64,000 bases of DNA from Sphingobacteriales bacterium. Lineage in GTDB: Bacteria > Bacteroidota > Bacteroidia > Chitinophagales > UBA2359. The position numbers and the translations under genes were made by a program. Positions 55,855-64,000 of this stretch are shown here, piece after piece (within the stretch, counting starts at the first letter, position 1; each line of letters starts with the position of its first letter). The stretch spans positions 3,100,001 through 3,164,000 of the forward strand of contig CP064999.1 of assembly GCA_016700115.1 (NCBI GenBank), read 5' to 3'. The notes below the pieces were generated by a model. It saw nothing but the letters and a program-made list of their open reading frames with translations, was not told the DNA's origin and searched no databases.

Positions 55855-56222
55855 GAACCGTTCATCCCGATAAATGAACCGTTCATCCCGATAAATGAAA
55901 CGTTTAACCCGATAAATGAAACGTTTAACCCGATAAATGAAACGTTTAATCCGATAAATGAAACGTTTAACCCGATAAATGAAACGTTTAACCCGATAAA
56001 TGAAACGTTTAATCCGATAAATGAAACGTTTAACCCGATAAATGAAACGTTTAACCCGATAAATGAAACGTTTAACCCGATAAATGAAACGTTTAACCCG
56101 ATAAATGAAACGTTTAACCCGATAAATGAAATGTTTAACCCGATAAATGAAACGTTTAACCCGATAAATGAAACGTTTATCCCGATAAATGAACCGTTCA
56201 TCCCGATAAATGAACCGTTAAT
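55855..56222. repeat. Near-perfect 21-bp tandem array, about 17.5 units
   Basis: Units start with GAAACG or GAACCG at 55855 and then every 21 bp to 56212, with no indel. The inner unit is GAAACGTTTAACCC followed by GATAAAT, containing the palindrome AAACGTTT. The two leftmost units and the two rightmost starts carry the variant GAACCGTTCATCCC or close to it, while inner units are uniform, apart from few single changes. There is no spacer. The array lies between dndC and the channel gene. Confidence 0.95.
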
Positions 56223-56282
56223 CATTCGGGTCAATAAAAAATAAGCCGAAACTGCTTGTAAACTTTTGAGTTTCGAAGTCTT

Positions 56283-56399
56283 TCAACCCTCCATTTTTTT
56301 GTTTTCGGCAGAGGTAAATTTACTAATCAGAATTCCCACCAACACAACGGTATAGAACTGGCCGAGAACCCCAAAAAAGGAGGCGGTTAGCTTGGTGAA
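56283..56399 (-). pseudogene. Out-of-frame 3' part of the channel gene (frameshift)
   Basis: Shifting the reading frame by -1 near 56390-56400 continues the channel protein as FTKLTASFFGVLGQFYTVVL, then VGILISKFTSAENKKMEG and a TGA at 56283-56285. This is the expected second pore-lining helix that the in-frame product lacks. So the gene is either disrupted or the sequence has a one-base error. Confidence 0.8.
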
Positions 56400-56962
56400 G
56401 TGGCATTAGGAGTGATGTCGCCAAAGCCGATAGTGGTTTGGATGACTGAGCAGAAGTAAACAAGGTCAATATAGACCGAAGCTGCGTTGGCGTTGTTGAT
56501 GTTGTTAATGGAAGTGGTGTCGAGATAGTACAAAAATTGCATCAAAAAAACACTCATTTCAATCATCAGGAAATATCCGCAAGCGGAGGCTGAAAAGATG
56601 TCGGCATTGATGTAGCTTGGTTTTATGAGGAAGCGGATGATTTCTAAGAAAATAAATCCAAAGAATATTACATAAATCAAACTAAGGATTTGCATAAAAA
56701 GTGTTGAATTGCCTACAAAGGGAATGCTTACCGGCAATAGGAAAACGGATAAAAACAGGATGTTTCTGATGATGTTTTTCAATCTGCCCTTTTGAATAAA
56801 GATGACAATACTTGTTAAACCCAAGACGAGCATATTAACCGGCCAAATCACCTTAATATAAAAGGGTAAGTCGGTCAGAAAGATGCCGATGTATAGATGT
56901 TGAATTAGGCCGAAGAGCAGAAATTCGTATTTCCGTTTTTCAAAAAAAGACACTATTTTCAT
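56387..56962 (-). CDS. K+-channel-like membrane protein, frameshifted after the selectivity filter
   Basis: The 191-aa in-frame product has about four to five hydrophobic helices (residues 12-30, 36-55, 65-82, 88-112, 122-146) and ends in a pore loop with the selectivity filter TTIGFGD at about 177-183. The stop comes nine residues later, before any second pore-lining helix, which continues in the -1 frame. The gene starts by an ATGA overlap with the nuclease-helicase stop, so the two are translated together. If intact it would make a cation channel of the inner membrane. Confidence 0.78.
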   Translation of the reverse strand: MKIVSFFEKRKYEFLLFGLIQHLYIGIFLTDLPFYIKVIWPVNMLVLGLTSIVIFIQKGRLKNIIRNILFLSVFLLPVSIPFVGNSTLFMQILSLIYVIFFGFIFLEIIRFLIKPSYINADIFSASACGYFLMIEMSVFLMQFLYYLDTTSINNINNANAASVYIDLVYFCSVIQTTIGFGDITPNATSPS

Positions 56963-59900
56963 CGAGGGTTCTCCTTTCTTATGAGTTGCAGGTTCTTCGA
57001 TGAAATGTTAAAAATAGCGTTGTTCTGACTATAGTATTGTAGCAGTGATTGATAAATAGGGCTGTTTTTCAAAATATCCATACATCCAATGATGATGAGA
57101 TATTCTTTTGCCCGTGTCAGGGTTACGTTAAGTTTTTTGTCAACATTGCCTTCGGCATTTAGTACATGCAAATTGTTTAACTGAGCAGGGTTATTAACTG
57201 CCAAAGAAACGATAATGATGTTTTTTTGCCCGCCTTGATATCGCTCAACAGTATCAACCACTATCGAATTATTGATTTCGTCATTCAGGTTGTTTTTAAT
57301 TTCTGCAATCTGAGTACGGTAAGGTGTAATGATTCCTATTCCTTTTTCAAGTTCTTCGGGAGTGTTAAAGAGCAGTTTTAACTGTGCGACTAATAGTTCG
57401 ACTAACCTGGCTTCAGATTTGTTTCGATTGCGTTCGTTTTCTTTTTCAGTCGAAATAAAAATGGTGCGCTGTTTCCAAAGGGTTTCTAAGAAGGGAAAAG
57501 TAAATGTAAGATTGTGGTTTAAAAAAGAGGCATTTTCGGCAGTCTGCCGTTCTTCTATGTGTTGAAGTCTGTTTTCATAATAAAACCGGCTTGGATAACG
57601 GGCTATGTGTATATGCATTCTACCCTGGTCCTGAAGCATATCATAAGCATCGTGCCAGCCTTTTTGTTGGCACTGTCTTAACAGTCGTTCGAATAAAGAA
57701 ACAGATAAATTGTTAATGCCAACTTCATTTAACAAGGTTTCATTAGTGTGGACAGTAGTATCACCCTGAACAACAACGGCCGGCAATTGTTTTTCGTCTC
57801 CAATCATGATAAACCGCGACACCTTGCCTAAAAGCCCGATAATTTGCGGTTCGAGTAGTTGTGAAGCTTCATCAATAATGGCAGTCAATTTCGGGTTTTG
57901 GTTTCTATCTTCCAGATATTTGCGAAGTTCAGGGCTTCTTTGGTAGGTTAAAACGGTAGATATGAAAATTCGGCAACCTTGAATTTCTTTTTTAGTAGTT
58001 TTTAACTCGTTATGTTTAGCAAACTTGCTCAACAACAATTCAGGATGCTCTGTTGCTGATCCATAACCGAGTCTAAATATTCTGAATGTATCCTGTAAAT
58101 CTTTAACTGCTTCACAAATTTCGTCAACTGCGCGATTGGTAAATGCCAGCAAAATTATTTTTTCATCAGGATTTTTAAGTATTTCACTAACTAACCGCCT
58201 GATCATTACTTTAGTCTTTCCTGTTCCTGGAGGACCTTGCAGGAGAAAGTAATTTTGTGCACTTAATGCTTTTTGCAAGGTAAGAAGTTGCTGAGGCTTG
58301 AGAATATCAGTTTCCAATTGTTCGGGTAAAGCCGAAAAAACCGGTGGAGTGAGCCCCAGAATCAGGGATTTTTTTTCGGAAGGTAACTTTACAAATTCAT
58401 ACAACGACTGATACATAATATCGTAACTCATATCGGTACTTTCAGCTTCAAATGCCCAATAGTGATAGTTTTCAAAATGTTCTTTACGGATAAATTTATT
58501 CATGGGGCTGATCACAACCATGTCTTTTGTCAGTTGTTTGATGGTTGCCTTTAAAATTTGATGCTTGGTTGGTTTCAGGCTTTCATCTTCCGGTTCATGC
58601 GGATACAGCAACACCATATCGCCAACCCTAAACCGAGCAACTTGTAAAGTTTTACCTTCCGTTTTGTCAAATATTATTTCACAATCTCCAACAAGTTGGT
58701 CAATTTGTCTGAACTTTAGAAATGCAAGGATAGTAAAATCCAATTCTTTAAATCCCAACTGGTTATTCCATAACCCCGAAAATCCCCAATCACCCCGGTT
58801 GTTGTCGCCTCCGATTTTAGAAGCTCGCTGTTCGCGTGCGGTAAAGGCTATCCATTCGTAAAAATATTTTAATTCTAAAGGCTTACAGTCTGATAAAATT
58901 TTCCTGAAAGAGTCAAAAGCCTGAATATCATTGGGAAATAAATTTTGTGATCCTACTATATTTGAGTTAACCTGAGCCAGTACTTCTTCAGGATTAAATG
59001 TCAACCGGTATTCAGAAGCTACGATTTGATTTCTCATATACAAAACAAATCTCTTAGCTTTCATATCATTGCTTACATTTCGAAGCGGGGAATTTTCAGG
59101 GGCAACGGAAGAATACAGAATTGCGCTGCTCCCTTTATGTGCCGGATTTCTACTTTCCAACAATAAATGATAAGAAACCGCCTGCATTGCATCTGCCATG
59201 TTGACTTGTCTGTAGGGCAAAGGATCTTTGCTAGTTTTCAATTCGATAACATCCTGATGGTCCGGGTCTTGCTCATAATTCACCAACACATCCAAACGGC
59301 CGCGAAGACCGAATTTTTCAGACAAAAAGGTAGGTTCAATGCTTAATTCATGTTGTTTAAACTGTTGTACAACCGGGCTGTTAATGGTTGCCAGATGTTT
59401 TATCAATTCATCTTTAAGTTTTCTAAAATCGTCGTTGCTAAAAGTGAGCGCATGGGTCGGGTTAATGATGATATATTGTTTAAACAAGTCCAACACTGAA
59501 GGTTCTTCATTTCTGAGATTGGCATCTAAATAGGCATTGACAATATTACCCCTGAGCAAATAGTAATTGGAAAAATCGTTTGAAAATTTTTTAAACAGAT
59601 ACATGGAATGATGCGCTCCATTTTTAAGGCAAGTCTGCGAAATTGAAGTAACATCCAACAGGAAATCCGGATCAAGAGTTATGAGTGTTTCGGCTGTAAC
59701 AGCCATCACTAAGTTGTGATTGTTTTCTTCAAAATTGGCAGGATTTTGAAGCTGTATATGGGTGATATTTATCCTGGCATACTGCCACATTAAAGGATGG
59801 AGATAAACAAAGTCTGACCAAATGTAAATAGAAACCTGCTCGTAATCGTCAGTATAGCAGGTTAGTATAAAATAGGGTTTGTCATCCTTTGTTTTCAATA

Positions 59901-60396
59901 AAGGTGTATAATCCTTTACCACGCCCTTTAACAGGGGAATTTGTTCTCTATTTAAATTGGAAGGTTTTGTTTTCTCATCGGGTTCGTCAGTCAGCAATAA
60001 TGGTTTACAAAAGTCATATAAATCGGTAGGGGGCATCATTTCCGATAAATGTTGCAAAGTCAGGCATATTGTTAAAACGGTTTGTTGTAAATCTTTTAGT
60101 TCAACATCTAAATGAGGGTTTTTTGCGATTTTTTGAATGAGATAACCACAGCGTTTGAGATACCCCGAAATCTTGGCAGGCAGATCATAAAGATCGAGAA
60201 TGACAATCAGCCTTTCGTAGTCGGAAGAAAAAAATTGTTGTTGCGTTTTTGTCAATTCGCGCAGCATTAAATGATAGACCAAGCCGGCCTCCATCAGTCG
60301 GGCAGAAGCTAAAGAATCACTGTTGACCACATTTTGCAACAAGTCATAAAGATATTGGGAAACTTCAGCAGAGAGCTGAGGTGAAGAAGAGTCCAT
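56959..60396 (-). CDS. Dna2-like nuclease-helicase
   Basis: The 1145-aa protein starts at the ATG at 60394-60396; an upstream TTG adds three residues. A Cas4/RecB-like nuclease core near residues 350-410 has GRLDVL, IELKTS and a following Q-AVSYHLLL helix. The C-terminal half is a UPF1/Dna2-type superfamily 1 helicase: QGPPGTGKTK near 720, AFTNRAVDEI, IDEASQLLEPQ, GDEKQLPAVV, and the late DTVERYQGGQ and TRAKEYLIIIG. It could process DNA ends. Its stop overlaps the channel gene start by 4 bp and it lies beside a defence island, so a defence role is plausible. Confidence 0.85.
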   Translation of the reverse strand: MDSSSPQLSAEVSQYLYDLLQNVVNSDSLASARLMEAGLVYHLMLRELTKTQQQFFSSDYERLIVILDLYDLPAKISGYLKRCGYLIQKIAKNPHLDVELKDLQQTVLTICLTLQHLSEMMPPTDLYDFCKPLLLTDEPDEKTKPSNLNREQIPLLKGVVKDYTPLLKTKDDKPYFILTCYTDDYEQVSIYIWSDFVYLHPLMWQYARINITHIQLQNPANFEENNHNLVMAVTAETLITLDPDFLLDVTSISQTCLKNGAHHSMYLFKKFSNDFSNYYLLRGNIVNAYLDANLRNEEPSVLDLFKQYIIINPTHALTFSNDDFRKLKDELIKHLATINSPVVQQFKQHELSIEPTFLSEKFGLRGRLDVLVNYEQDPDHQDVIELKTSKDPLPYRQVNMADAMQAVSYHLLLESRNPAHKGSSAILYSSVAPENSPLRNVSNDMKAKRFVLYMRNQIVASEYRLTFNPEEVLAQVNSNIVGSQNLFPNDIQAFDSFRKILSDCKPLELKYFYEWIAFTAREQRASKIGGDNNRGDWGFSGLWNNQLGFKELDFTILAFLKFRQIDQLVGDCEIIFDKTEGKTLQVARFRVGDMVLLYPHEPEDESLKPTKHQILKATIKQLTKDMVVISPMNKFIRKEHFENYHYWAFEAESTDMSYDIMYQSLYEFVKLPSEKKSLILGLTPPVFSALPEQLETDILKPQQLLTLQKALSAQNYFLLQGPPGTGKTKVMIRRLVSEILKNPDEKIILLAFTNRAVDEICEAVKDLQDTFRIFRLGYGSATEHPELLLSKFAKHNELKTTKKEIQGCRIFISTVLTYQRSPELRKYLEDRNQNPKLTAIIDEASQLLEPQIIGLLGKVSRFIMIGDEKQLPAVVVQGDTTVHTNETLLNEVGINNLSVSLFERLLRQCQQKGWHDAYDMLQDQGRMHIHIARYPSRFYYENRLQHIEERQTAENASFLNHNLTFTFPFLETLWKQRTIFISTEKENERNRNKSEARLVELLVAQLKLLFNTPEELEKGIGIITPYRTQIAEIKNNLNDEINNSIVVDTVERYQGGQKNIIIVSLAVNNPAQLNNLHVLNAEGNVDKKLNVTLTRAKEYLIIIGCMDILKNSPIYQSLLQYYSQNNAIFNISSKNLQLIRKENPR

Positions 60397-60625
60397 ATTA
60401 CTCAAATTTTAAAAGATTAAGTCTGTCCTTATTTGTGAAGGCAAAATTAAATATTTAGTGCAAAGAAATGGTAAAAAAATAAAACACATAGTCCTTCAGA
60501 ACTCAGGAGGGCAAATAAAGGTTTTATCATCGTATTGTAAGATTTGTAGTATTTGGTTAAATTGGTTCAATTTTTGAAATTTGTGTCTATAAATCATTGA
60601 ACGTACTACCAAGTTTGAAAAACAA

Positions 60626-61981
60626 ATGAATACTCAGTTTTTAAAATTTAAAGTTTTGGATAGAGCCAATAAAAATATTTCCCTTTTCTTGATGATGCTG
60701 ATTGGGTTGGTTTGTATGACTTGTCCTGTTTTTGCCCAGGAATATGTATTAAGCGGAACTTTAATCAACCCTTCATCCAATAGCTTTGTAGCATTTGCTA
60801 ATGTTGGTATCAAAAACGCATCAGTTGGAACAGTAAGTAATGAAACGGGTGAATTCGAACTTCATTTTGATGCAAAATATCTGCATGATACTTTGCAGGT
60901 ATCGTGTATTGGCTTTTTCACCTACCAAACGCCCCTCAAATCATTGTACCAAAAACAGCCGGTTCAACTCAGTATTTTACCCCGATCCTATTCTTTAAAA
61001 GAGGTAACTGTTACTCCGGATGAAATCAGCGCCGAGTATATCGTCAACAAAGCCATGTTCCTTATTCCCGAAAATTATCTGAATCATTCATATCTGACAG
61101 ACGGATTTTATCGTGAATATTTCAGCGAAAATGGAAACTTTGTCGGATTTGCTGAAGCGTGTGTAAGCATTTTTGATCCAATCGGCTATGCAACAAACAT
61201 AAACAAACCATCCGAAACCATTAAAATCAATCAGCTCAGGGTTAGTGACATTTACAACAAAGGAAATTATGTATTATATATAGACCTGAATTTCGCGCTT
61301 AGATCCAATTTATTGAGAAATGCCAATTTCTGGCAAAATTATGCCGGGCAATTAAAACCTTCGGTTTCGCATTTAAAGTTAGACAGCATCGCTTATTATG
61401 ATAACGATTTAGTCTATTGTATCAGCTACAGAATAGATACTAAACGAGCCGGAATTTATAACGGAAGGTTATTCATCAGAAAAACTGATTATGCTGTTCT
61501 GCGCCTTGAACTTTCTGTCCAAAACGAAATTGAAGGAAGGGAAGAGAATGGCGCTCCTCATACTTCTACGACTATTATGACTTTTAAAGAATTCCAAGGC
61601 AAGCTCTATCTTCAATACACAAAGGCAAGCCATGAGGTTAGTTATCAGGCAGATCATGAGCAATATGACCTAACTTTTTATTCAGAACTATTTATCACCA
61701 ATCTTCAACCGATGAATATCAGTCCGCTGCCTGAAAACGGACGAATTAAACCTGCCAGTATTTTTTACCAACCAAGATACAGAACTTTTGACCCCGATTT
61801 TTGGAAATCCTATAACATGTTTGAAAAATCACCCCATAACCGTCAAATTATTGCCGACCTCGAACAAATCAGACCACTGTCAGAGCAATATACTGCCAAC
61901 GGGAAACTCAAACTGAAACATCCGGAACCAGTCAGCAGCAACTCAGGTAAAATTGAACCTGAATTTAGGACAGGATTTTAA
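60626..61981 (+). CDS. Secreted protein with carboxypeptidase-regulatory-like domain
   Basis: The 451-aa protein has an N-terminal signal (membrane run SLFLMMLIGLVCMTCPVFAQ). Residues about 40-130 form a CarboxypepD_reg-like beta domain (VLSGTLINPSSNSFVAFANV, then TVSNETGEFELHF and VSCIGFFTYQ). The remainder is a large C-terminal domain of unknown function with many aromatic residues (DGFYREYFSENGNFVGFAEA, then FRTGF at the end). Such proteins are common in Bacteroidota and face the periplasm or outside. No partner gene is adjacent. Confidence 0.72.
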   Translation: MNTQFLKFKVLDRANKNISLFLMMLIGLVCMTCPVFAQEYVLSGTLINPSSNSFVAFANVGIKNASVGTVSNETGEFELHFDAKYLHDTLQVSCIGFFTYQTPLKSLYQKQPVQLSILPRSYSLKEVTVTPDEISAEYIVNKAMFLIPENYLNHSYLTDGFYREYFSENGNFVGFAEACVSIFDPIGYATNINKPSETIKINQLRVSDIYNKGNYVLYIDLNFALRSNLLRNANFWQNYAGQLKPSVSHLKLDSIAYYDNDLVYCISYRIDTKRAGIYNGRLFIRKTDYAVLRLELSVQNEIEGREENGAPHTSTTIMTFKEFQGKLYLQYTKASHEVSYQADHEQYDLTFYSELFITNLQPMNISPLPENGRIKPASIFYQPRYRTFDPDFWKSYNMFEKSPHNRQIIADLEQIRPLSEQYTANGKLKLKHPEPVSSNSGKIEPEFRTGF

Positions 61982-62177
61982 TTTTTTACCCCAACTGTTC
62001 TTAGTAGATAGCGGGTAAATTGGCAAAAATTTAAACCACATTGTAGCTGGGTTAAGTACTTTGCACTCATTATTAGGCAAGGATTAGGTGAAAATTTATG
62101 GCTAACCTAGCTTTTTTTTCATTTAGCCTCGATTTGGGTTCTTACGTCAAAAAAACGGGAAAGTTAAAGTTTGGGGT

Positions 62178-62216
62178 AAAAAAATCCCCTCATAAATCTT
62201 TCAATTTACAAGGGGA
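62178..62216 (-). terminator. Terminator after the tRNA-Cys gene
   Basis: TCCCCT (62185-62190) pairs with AGGGGA (62211-62216), with a 20-nt loop and seven T on the minus strand (A run 62178-62184). It lies 10 bp downstream of the tRNA. Confidence 0.7.
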
Positions 62217-62226
62217 ATTAAGTGGG

Positions 62227-62297
62227 AGGTCGGAACCGGATTCGAACCGGTGTACGAGGTTTTGCAGACCTCTGCCTAGCCACTCGGCCATCCGACC
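62227..62297 (-). tRNA. tRNA-Cys (GCA)
   Basis: Read on the minus strand, a cloverleaf is seen: acceptor GGTCGGA / TCCGACC, discriminator U, D arm GCC...GGC, anticodon stem GAGGT / ACCTC around CTGCAAA with the anticodon GCA, and T arm ACCGG / CCGGT around TTCGAAT. CCA is not encoded. The U discriminator agrees with cysteine identity. A terminator lies just downstream. Confidence 0.93.
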
Positions 62298-62358
62298 TGA
62301 TTAAGTTTATTTTAAGCTCATTTAAAGCGGGTGTAAAAGTACAACTATATTTTGGGTT

Positions 62359-62733
62359 TTATACACCTGAGCGCACTTTTTTTACTTCAACAAAAGTTTG
62401 TCCCACCTGAATGTTTAGTGCCGGTACTTGCAGTTTAGTAACTTTCACAGTTACTTCTGCAATTTTTTCCGATAAATCATACACCTTGTCAGCTATAGAT
62501 AAGGCGACATGTTCAAGCAAACGGGAGGGTATTGCCATCACCGAATCGCAAATCACAAACACTTTTTCATAATCAATCGTTCCGTTCAGGTCGTCTTTTG
62601 CTGCAGCATCTACAACATTTGCGATGATATAGACATCTACCCGGAACGGAGTGCCGGTTGTTTGTTCTTCATCATAAAAACCGTGGCCCGAAAAAAACTG
62701 AAGGTTTTCAATGCCGATACAGATGGAATACAT
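62359..62733 (-). CDS. folB: Dihydroneopterin aldolase FolB
   Basis: The 124-aa enzyme of folate synthesis cleaves dihydroneopterin to hydroxymethyldihydropterin. Features are the N-terminal GHGFYDEEQ, DLNGTIDYEKV and LLEHVALSIAD, as in the FolB family (about 120 residues). The 3' end is 61 bp from the tRNA-Cys gene. folD is over 30 kb away. Confidence 0.9.
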   Translation of the reverse strand: MYSICIGIENLQFFSGHGFYDEEQTTGTPFRVDVYIIANVVDAAAKDDLNGTIDYEKVFVICDSVMAIPSRLLEHVALSIADKVYDLSEKIAEVTVKVTKLQVPALNIQVGQTFVEVKKVRSGV

Positions 62734-62795
62734 ATTGAAAAAGAATTGTGGTGAACAGTTTTGCTAAATAAACTAAGCGACACAAAAATATTGCT

Positions 62796-62803
62796 TAATT
62801 TTG
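62796..62803 (+). promoter_or_regulatory. Bacteroidota-type -7 box (TAATTTTG) before the acyl-CoA dehydrogenase gene
   Basis: Matches TAnnTTTG and lies about 40 bp upstream of the ATG at 62844. No good -33 element is seen at standard spacing. Confidence 0.38.
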
Positions 62804-62843
62804 TGCCATTAATATACGGCAATTTCAATAAAATTTAAATTTT

Positions 62844-64000
62844 ATGGCATCGAACGGCATGGAAACAGAAATTCGACATTTGAAAAGCGTGGGTCAGGAC
62901 AAATATCGCTCACACGATTATTATCTGGTAGATGAGTTGCTGACAGACGAACATCGTTTAATCAGAGATACAGTACAGGCATGGGTTAAAAAGGAAATTT
63001 CTCCCATTATTGAAGATTATGCACAGCGCGCCCAGTTTCCCAAGCAAATCATTAAAGGGCTTGCAGAAGTCGGGGCATTTGGACCGACAATTCCTGTTGA
63101 ATACGGCGGTCAGGGGCTGGACTATATTTCTTATGGTATCATTATGCAAGAACTGGAACGTGGAGACTCAGGAGTTCGCTCTACTGCTTCTGTTCAGAGT
63201 TCATTGGTGATGTATCCTATTTTTACCTATGGTTCTGAAGAACAAAAGCGCAAATATCTTCCGAAATTAGGATCGGGAGAAATGATGGGCTGTTTTGGTT
63301 TAACAGAACCCAATCATGGTTCAAATCCCGGCGGAATGGAAACGAGATTTGAAGACAAAGGCAGTCATTATCTGCTCAATGGTGCAAAAATGTGGATTTC
63401 AAACGCTCCTTTTGCCGATATCGCTGTGGTTTGGGCAAAAGATGAAGCCGGGGTTATCAGAGGGTTGATTGTTGAGCGGGGAATGGAGGGATTCAGTACT
63501 CCCGAAACGCACGGTAAATGGTCGTTGAGAGCATCTGCAACCGGTGAACTGGTATTTGATAACGTAAAAGTTCCAAAGGAAAACCTGTTCCCTTTTGCAA
63601 AAGGATTGAAAGCTCCGTTGGGATGTCTTTCTTCTGCCCGTTTTGGAATAGCATGGGGAGCAATCGGTGCCGCTTTGGATTGTTATGATTCTGCTTTGCG
63701 ATATTCTTTAGAGCGTATCCAATTTGAGAAACCGATCGGTGCGTTTCAGTTGACCCAAAAGAAGTTAGCCGAAATGATTACCGAAATCACCAAAGCTCAA
63801 TTGCTCGCCTGGCGTTTGGGGGTATTGAAAAATGAAGACCGGGCAACTGCTGCTCAAATTTCTATGGCCAAAAGAAATAATGTTGATATGGCATTGCACA
63901 TTGCTCGTGAAGCAAGACAAATTCACGGTGGAATGGGCATTACCGGCGAATTCCCAATCATGCGCCACATGATGAATTTAGAATCAGTCATTACTTATGA
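62844..64000 (+). CDS. Glutaryl-CoA dehydrogenase-like acyl-CoA dehydrogenase (3' end cut by window edge)
   Basis: The 385 visible residues of this FAD enzyme start at the ATG at 62844; a second ATG five codons later is an alternative. Motifs are LTEPNHGSNPGGM (substrate/FAD contact), GAKMWISNAP, ARFGIAWGAIGAA and the ARQIHGGMGITGEFPIMRHMMNLESVITYE end, whose final Glu is the family's catalytic-base region. The set, especially the last block, is closest to glutaryl-CoA dehydrogenases (lysine/tryptophan breakdown). The gene continues past the window. The tryptophan dioxygenase gene at 24.4 kb belongs to a distant but related catabolic route. Confidence 0.88.
   Translation, partial: MASNGMETEIRHLKSVGQDKYRSHDYYLVDELLTDEHRLIRDTVQAWVKKEISPIIEDYAQRAQFPKQIIKGLAEVGAFGPTIPVEYGGQGLDYISYGIIMQELERGDSGVRSTASVQSSLVMYPIFTYGSEEQKRKYLPKLGSGEMMGCFGLTEPNHGSNPGGMETRFEDKGSHYLLNGAKMWISNAPFADIAVVWAKDEAGVIRGLIVERGMEGFSTPETHGKWSLRASATGELVFDNVKVPKENLFPFAKGLKAPLGCLSSARFGIAWGAIGAALDCYDSALRYSLERIQFEKPIGAFQLTQKKLAEMITEITKAQLLAWRLGVLKNEDRATAAQISMAKRNNVDMALHIAREARQIHGGMGITGEFPIMRHMMNLESVITY

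Noticed and set aside
41099..56222. CRISPR array
   Set aside because: Units abut directly with no unique spacers, the unit is too short, and no cas genes are present.
55831..56244. ORFs on both strands of the 55.9-kb array (NPINETF and NVSFIGL repeats)
   Set aside because: Both arise because 21 is a multiple of three. The plus-strand one needs a TTG start and neither has a recognisable domain.
56380..56410. Programmed -1 frameshift in the channel gene
   Set aside because: No slippery X-XXY-YYZ heptamer or convincing downstream structure is seen; a real mutation or sequencing error is simpler.

Overview
The window looks like chromosomal DNA of a low-to-moderate G+C member of the Bacteroidota, probably near the Chitinophagales/Saprospirales; this is an inference from gene content and no rRNA is present. 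Supporting signs are secreted proteins with C-terminal sorting-like domains of the type IX secretion system, a PorV-family barrel, a TonB receptor with an N-terminal carboxypeptidase-like domain, DUF1501/DUF1800 and DUF4199 proteins, TAnnTTTG-type -7 boxes and start sites without clear Shine-Dalgarno sequences.

Layout. 1-16.9 kb: a truncated fatty acid desaturase, a 5'-nucleotidase-like lipoprotein, a degenerate protein kinase, greA, and a block reading TonB receptor, 1541-aa secreted protein, PorV-like barrel, then a 2-hydroxyacid dehydrogenase and a small membrane protein. 17-24 kb: a degenerate 21-bp repeat array, a GH18-type hydrolase and two large secreted proteins, one with three Kazal-like modules. 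23.8-31.5 kb: a minus-strand series for hemerythrin, tryptophan 2,3-dioxygenase, group III truncated globin and an Rrf2 regulator, then a partial molybdenum cofactor set (MoeB-rhodanese, MOT1-type transporter, MoaD, MobA), folD and a double universal stress protein. 31.8-40.8 kb: secreted proteins, a metallophosphatase, a DEAD-box helicase and a DUF1800/DUF1501 pair. 40.9-41.6 kb: a near-perfect 21-bp tandem array flanked by diverged direct repeats. 42-48 kb: DUF4199, membrane-TPR, PspC, glycosyltransferase 9, panB and a lipoprotein.

48.1-60.4 kb is a defence-type island: a DndA-like cysteine desulfurase converging on a minus-strand set made of DndC, an HNH endonuclease, HamA and HamB (Hachiman), and a small RmuC-like remnant. 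dndB, dndD and dndE are not in the window. Beyond it lie a second 21-bp array and a two-gene unit in which a Dna2-like nuclease-helicase overlaps a K+-channel-like gene by 4 bp; the channel gene carries a frameshift just after the selectivity filter. 60.6-64 kb: a carboxypeptidase-regulatory-like protein, tRNA-Cys, folB and a truncated glutaryl-CoA dehydrogenase.

The least explained feature is a set of three intergenic arrays (17.2, 41.1 and 55.9 kb), all phased at exactly 21 bp over most of their length but with different unit sequences. Two of them share a short sub-motif and both show the same unit variant at their two ends. The second lead is the mixed Dnd/HNH/Hachiman locus next to the nuclease-helicase/channel pair.
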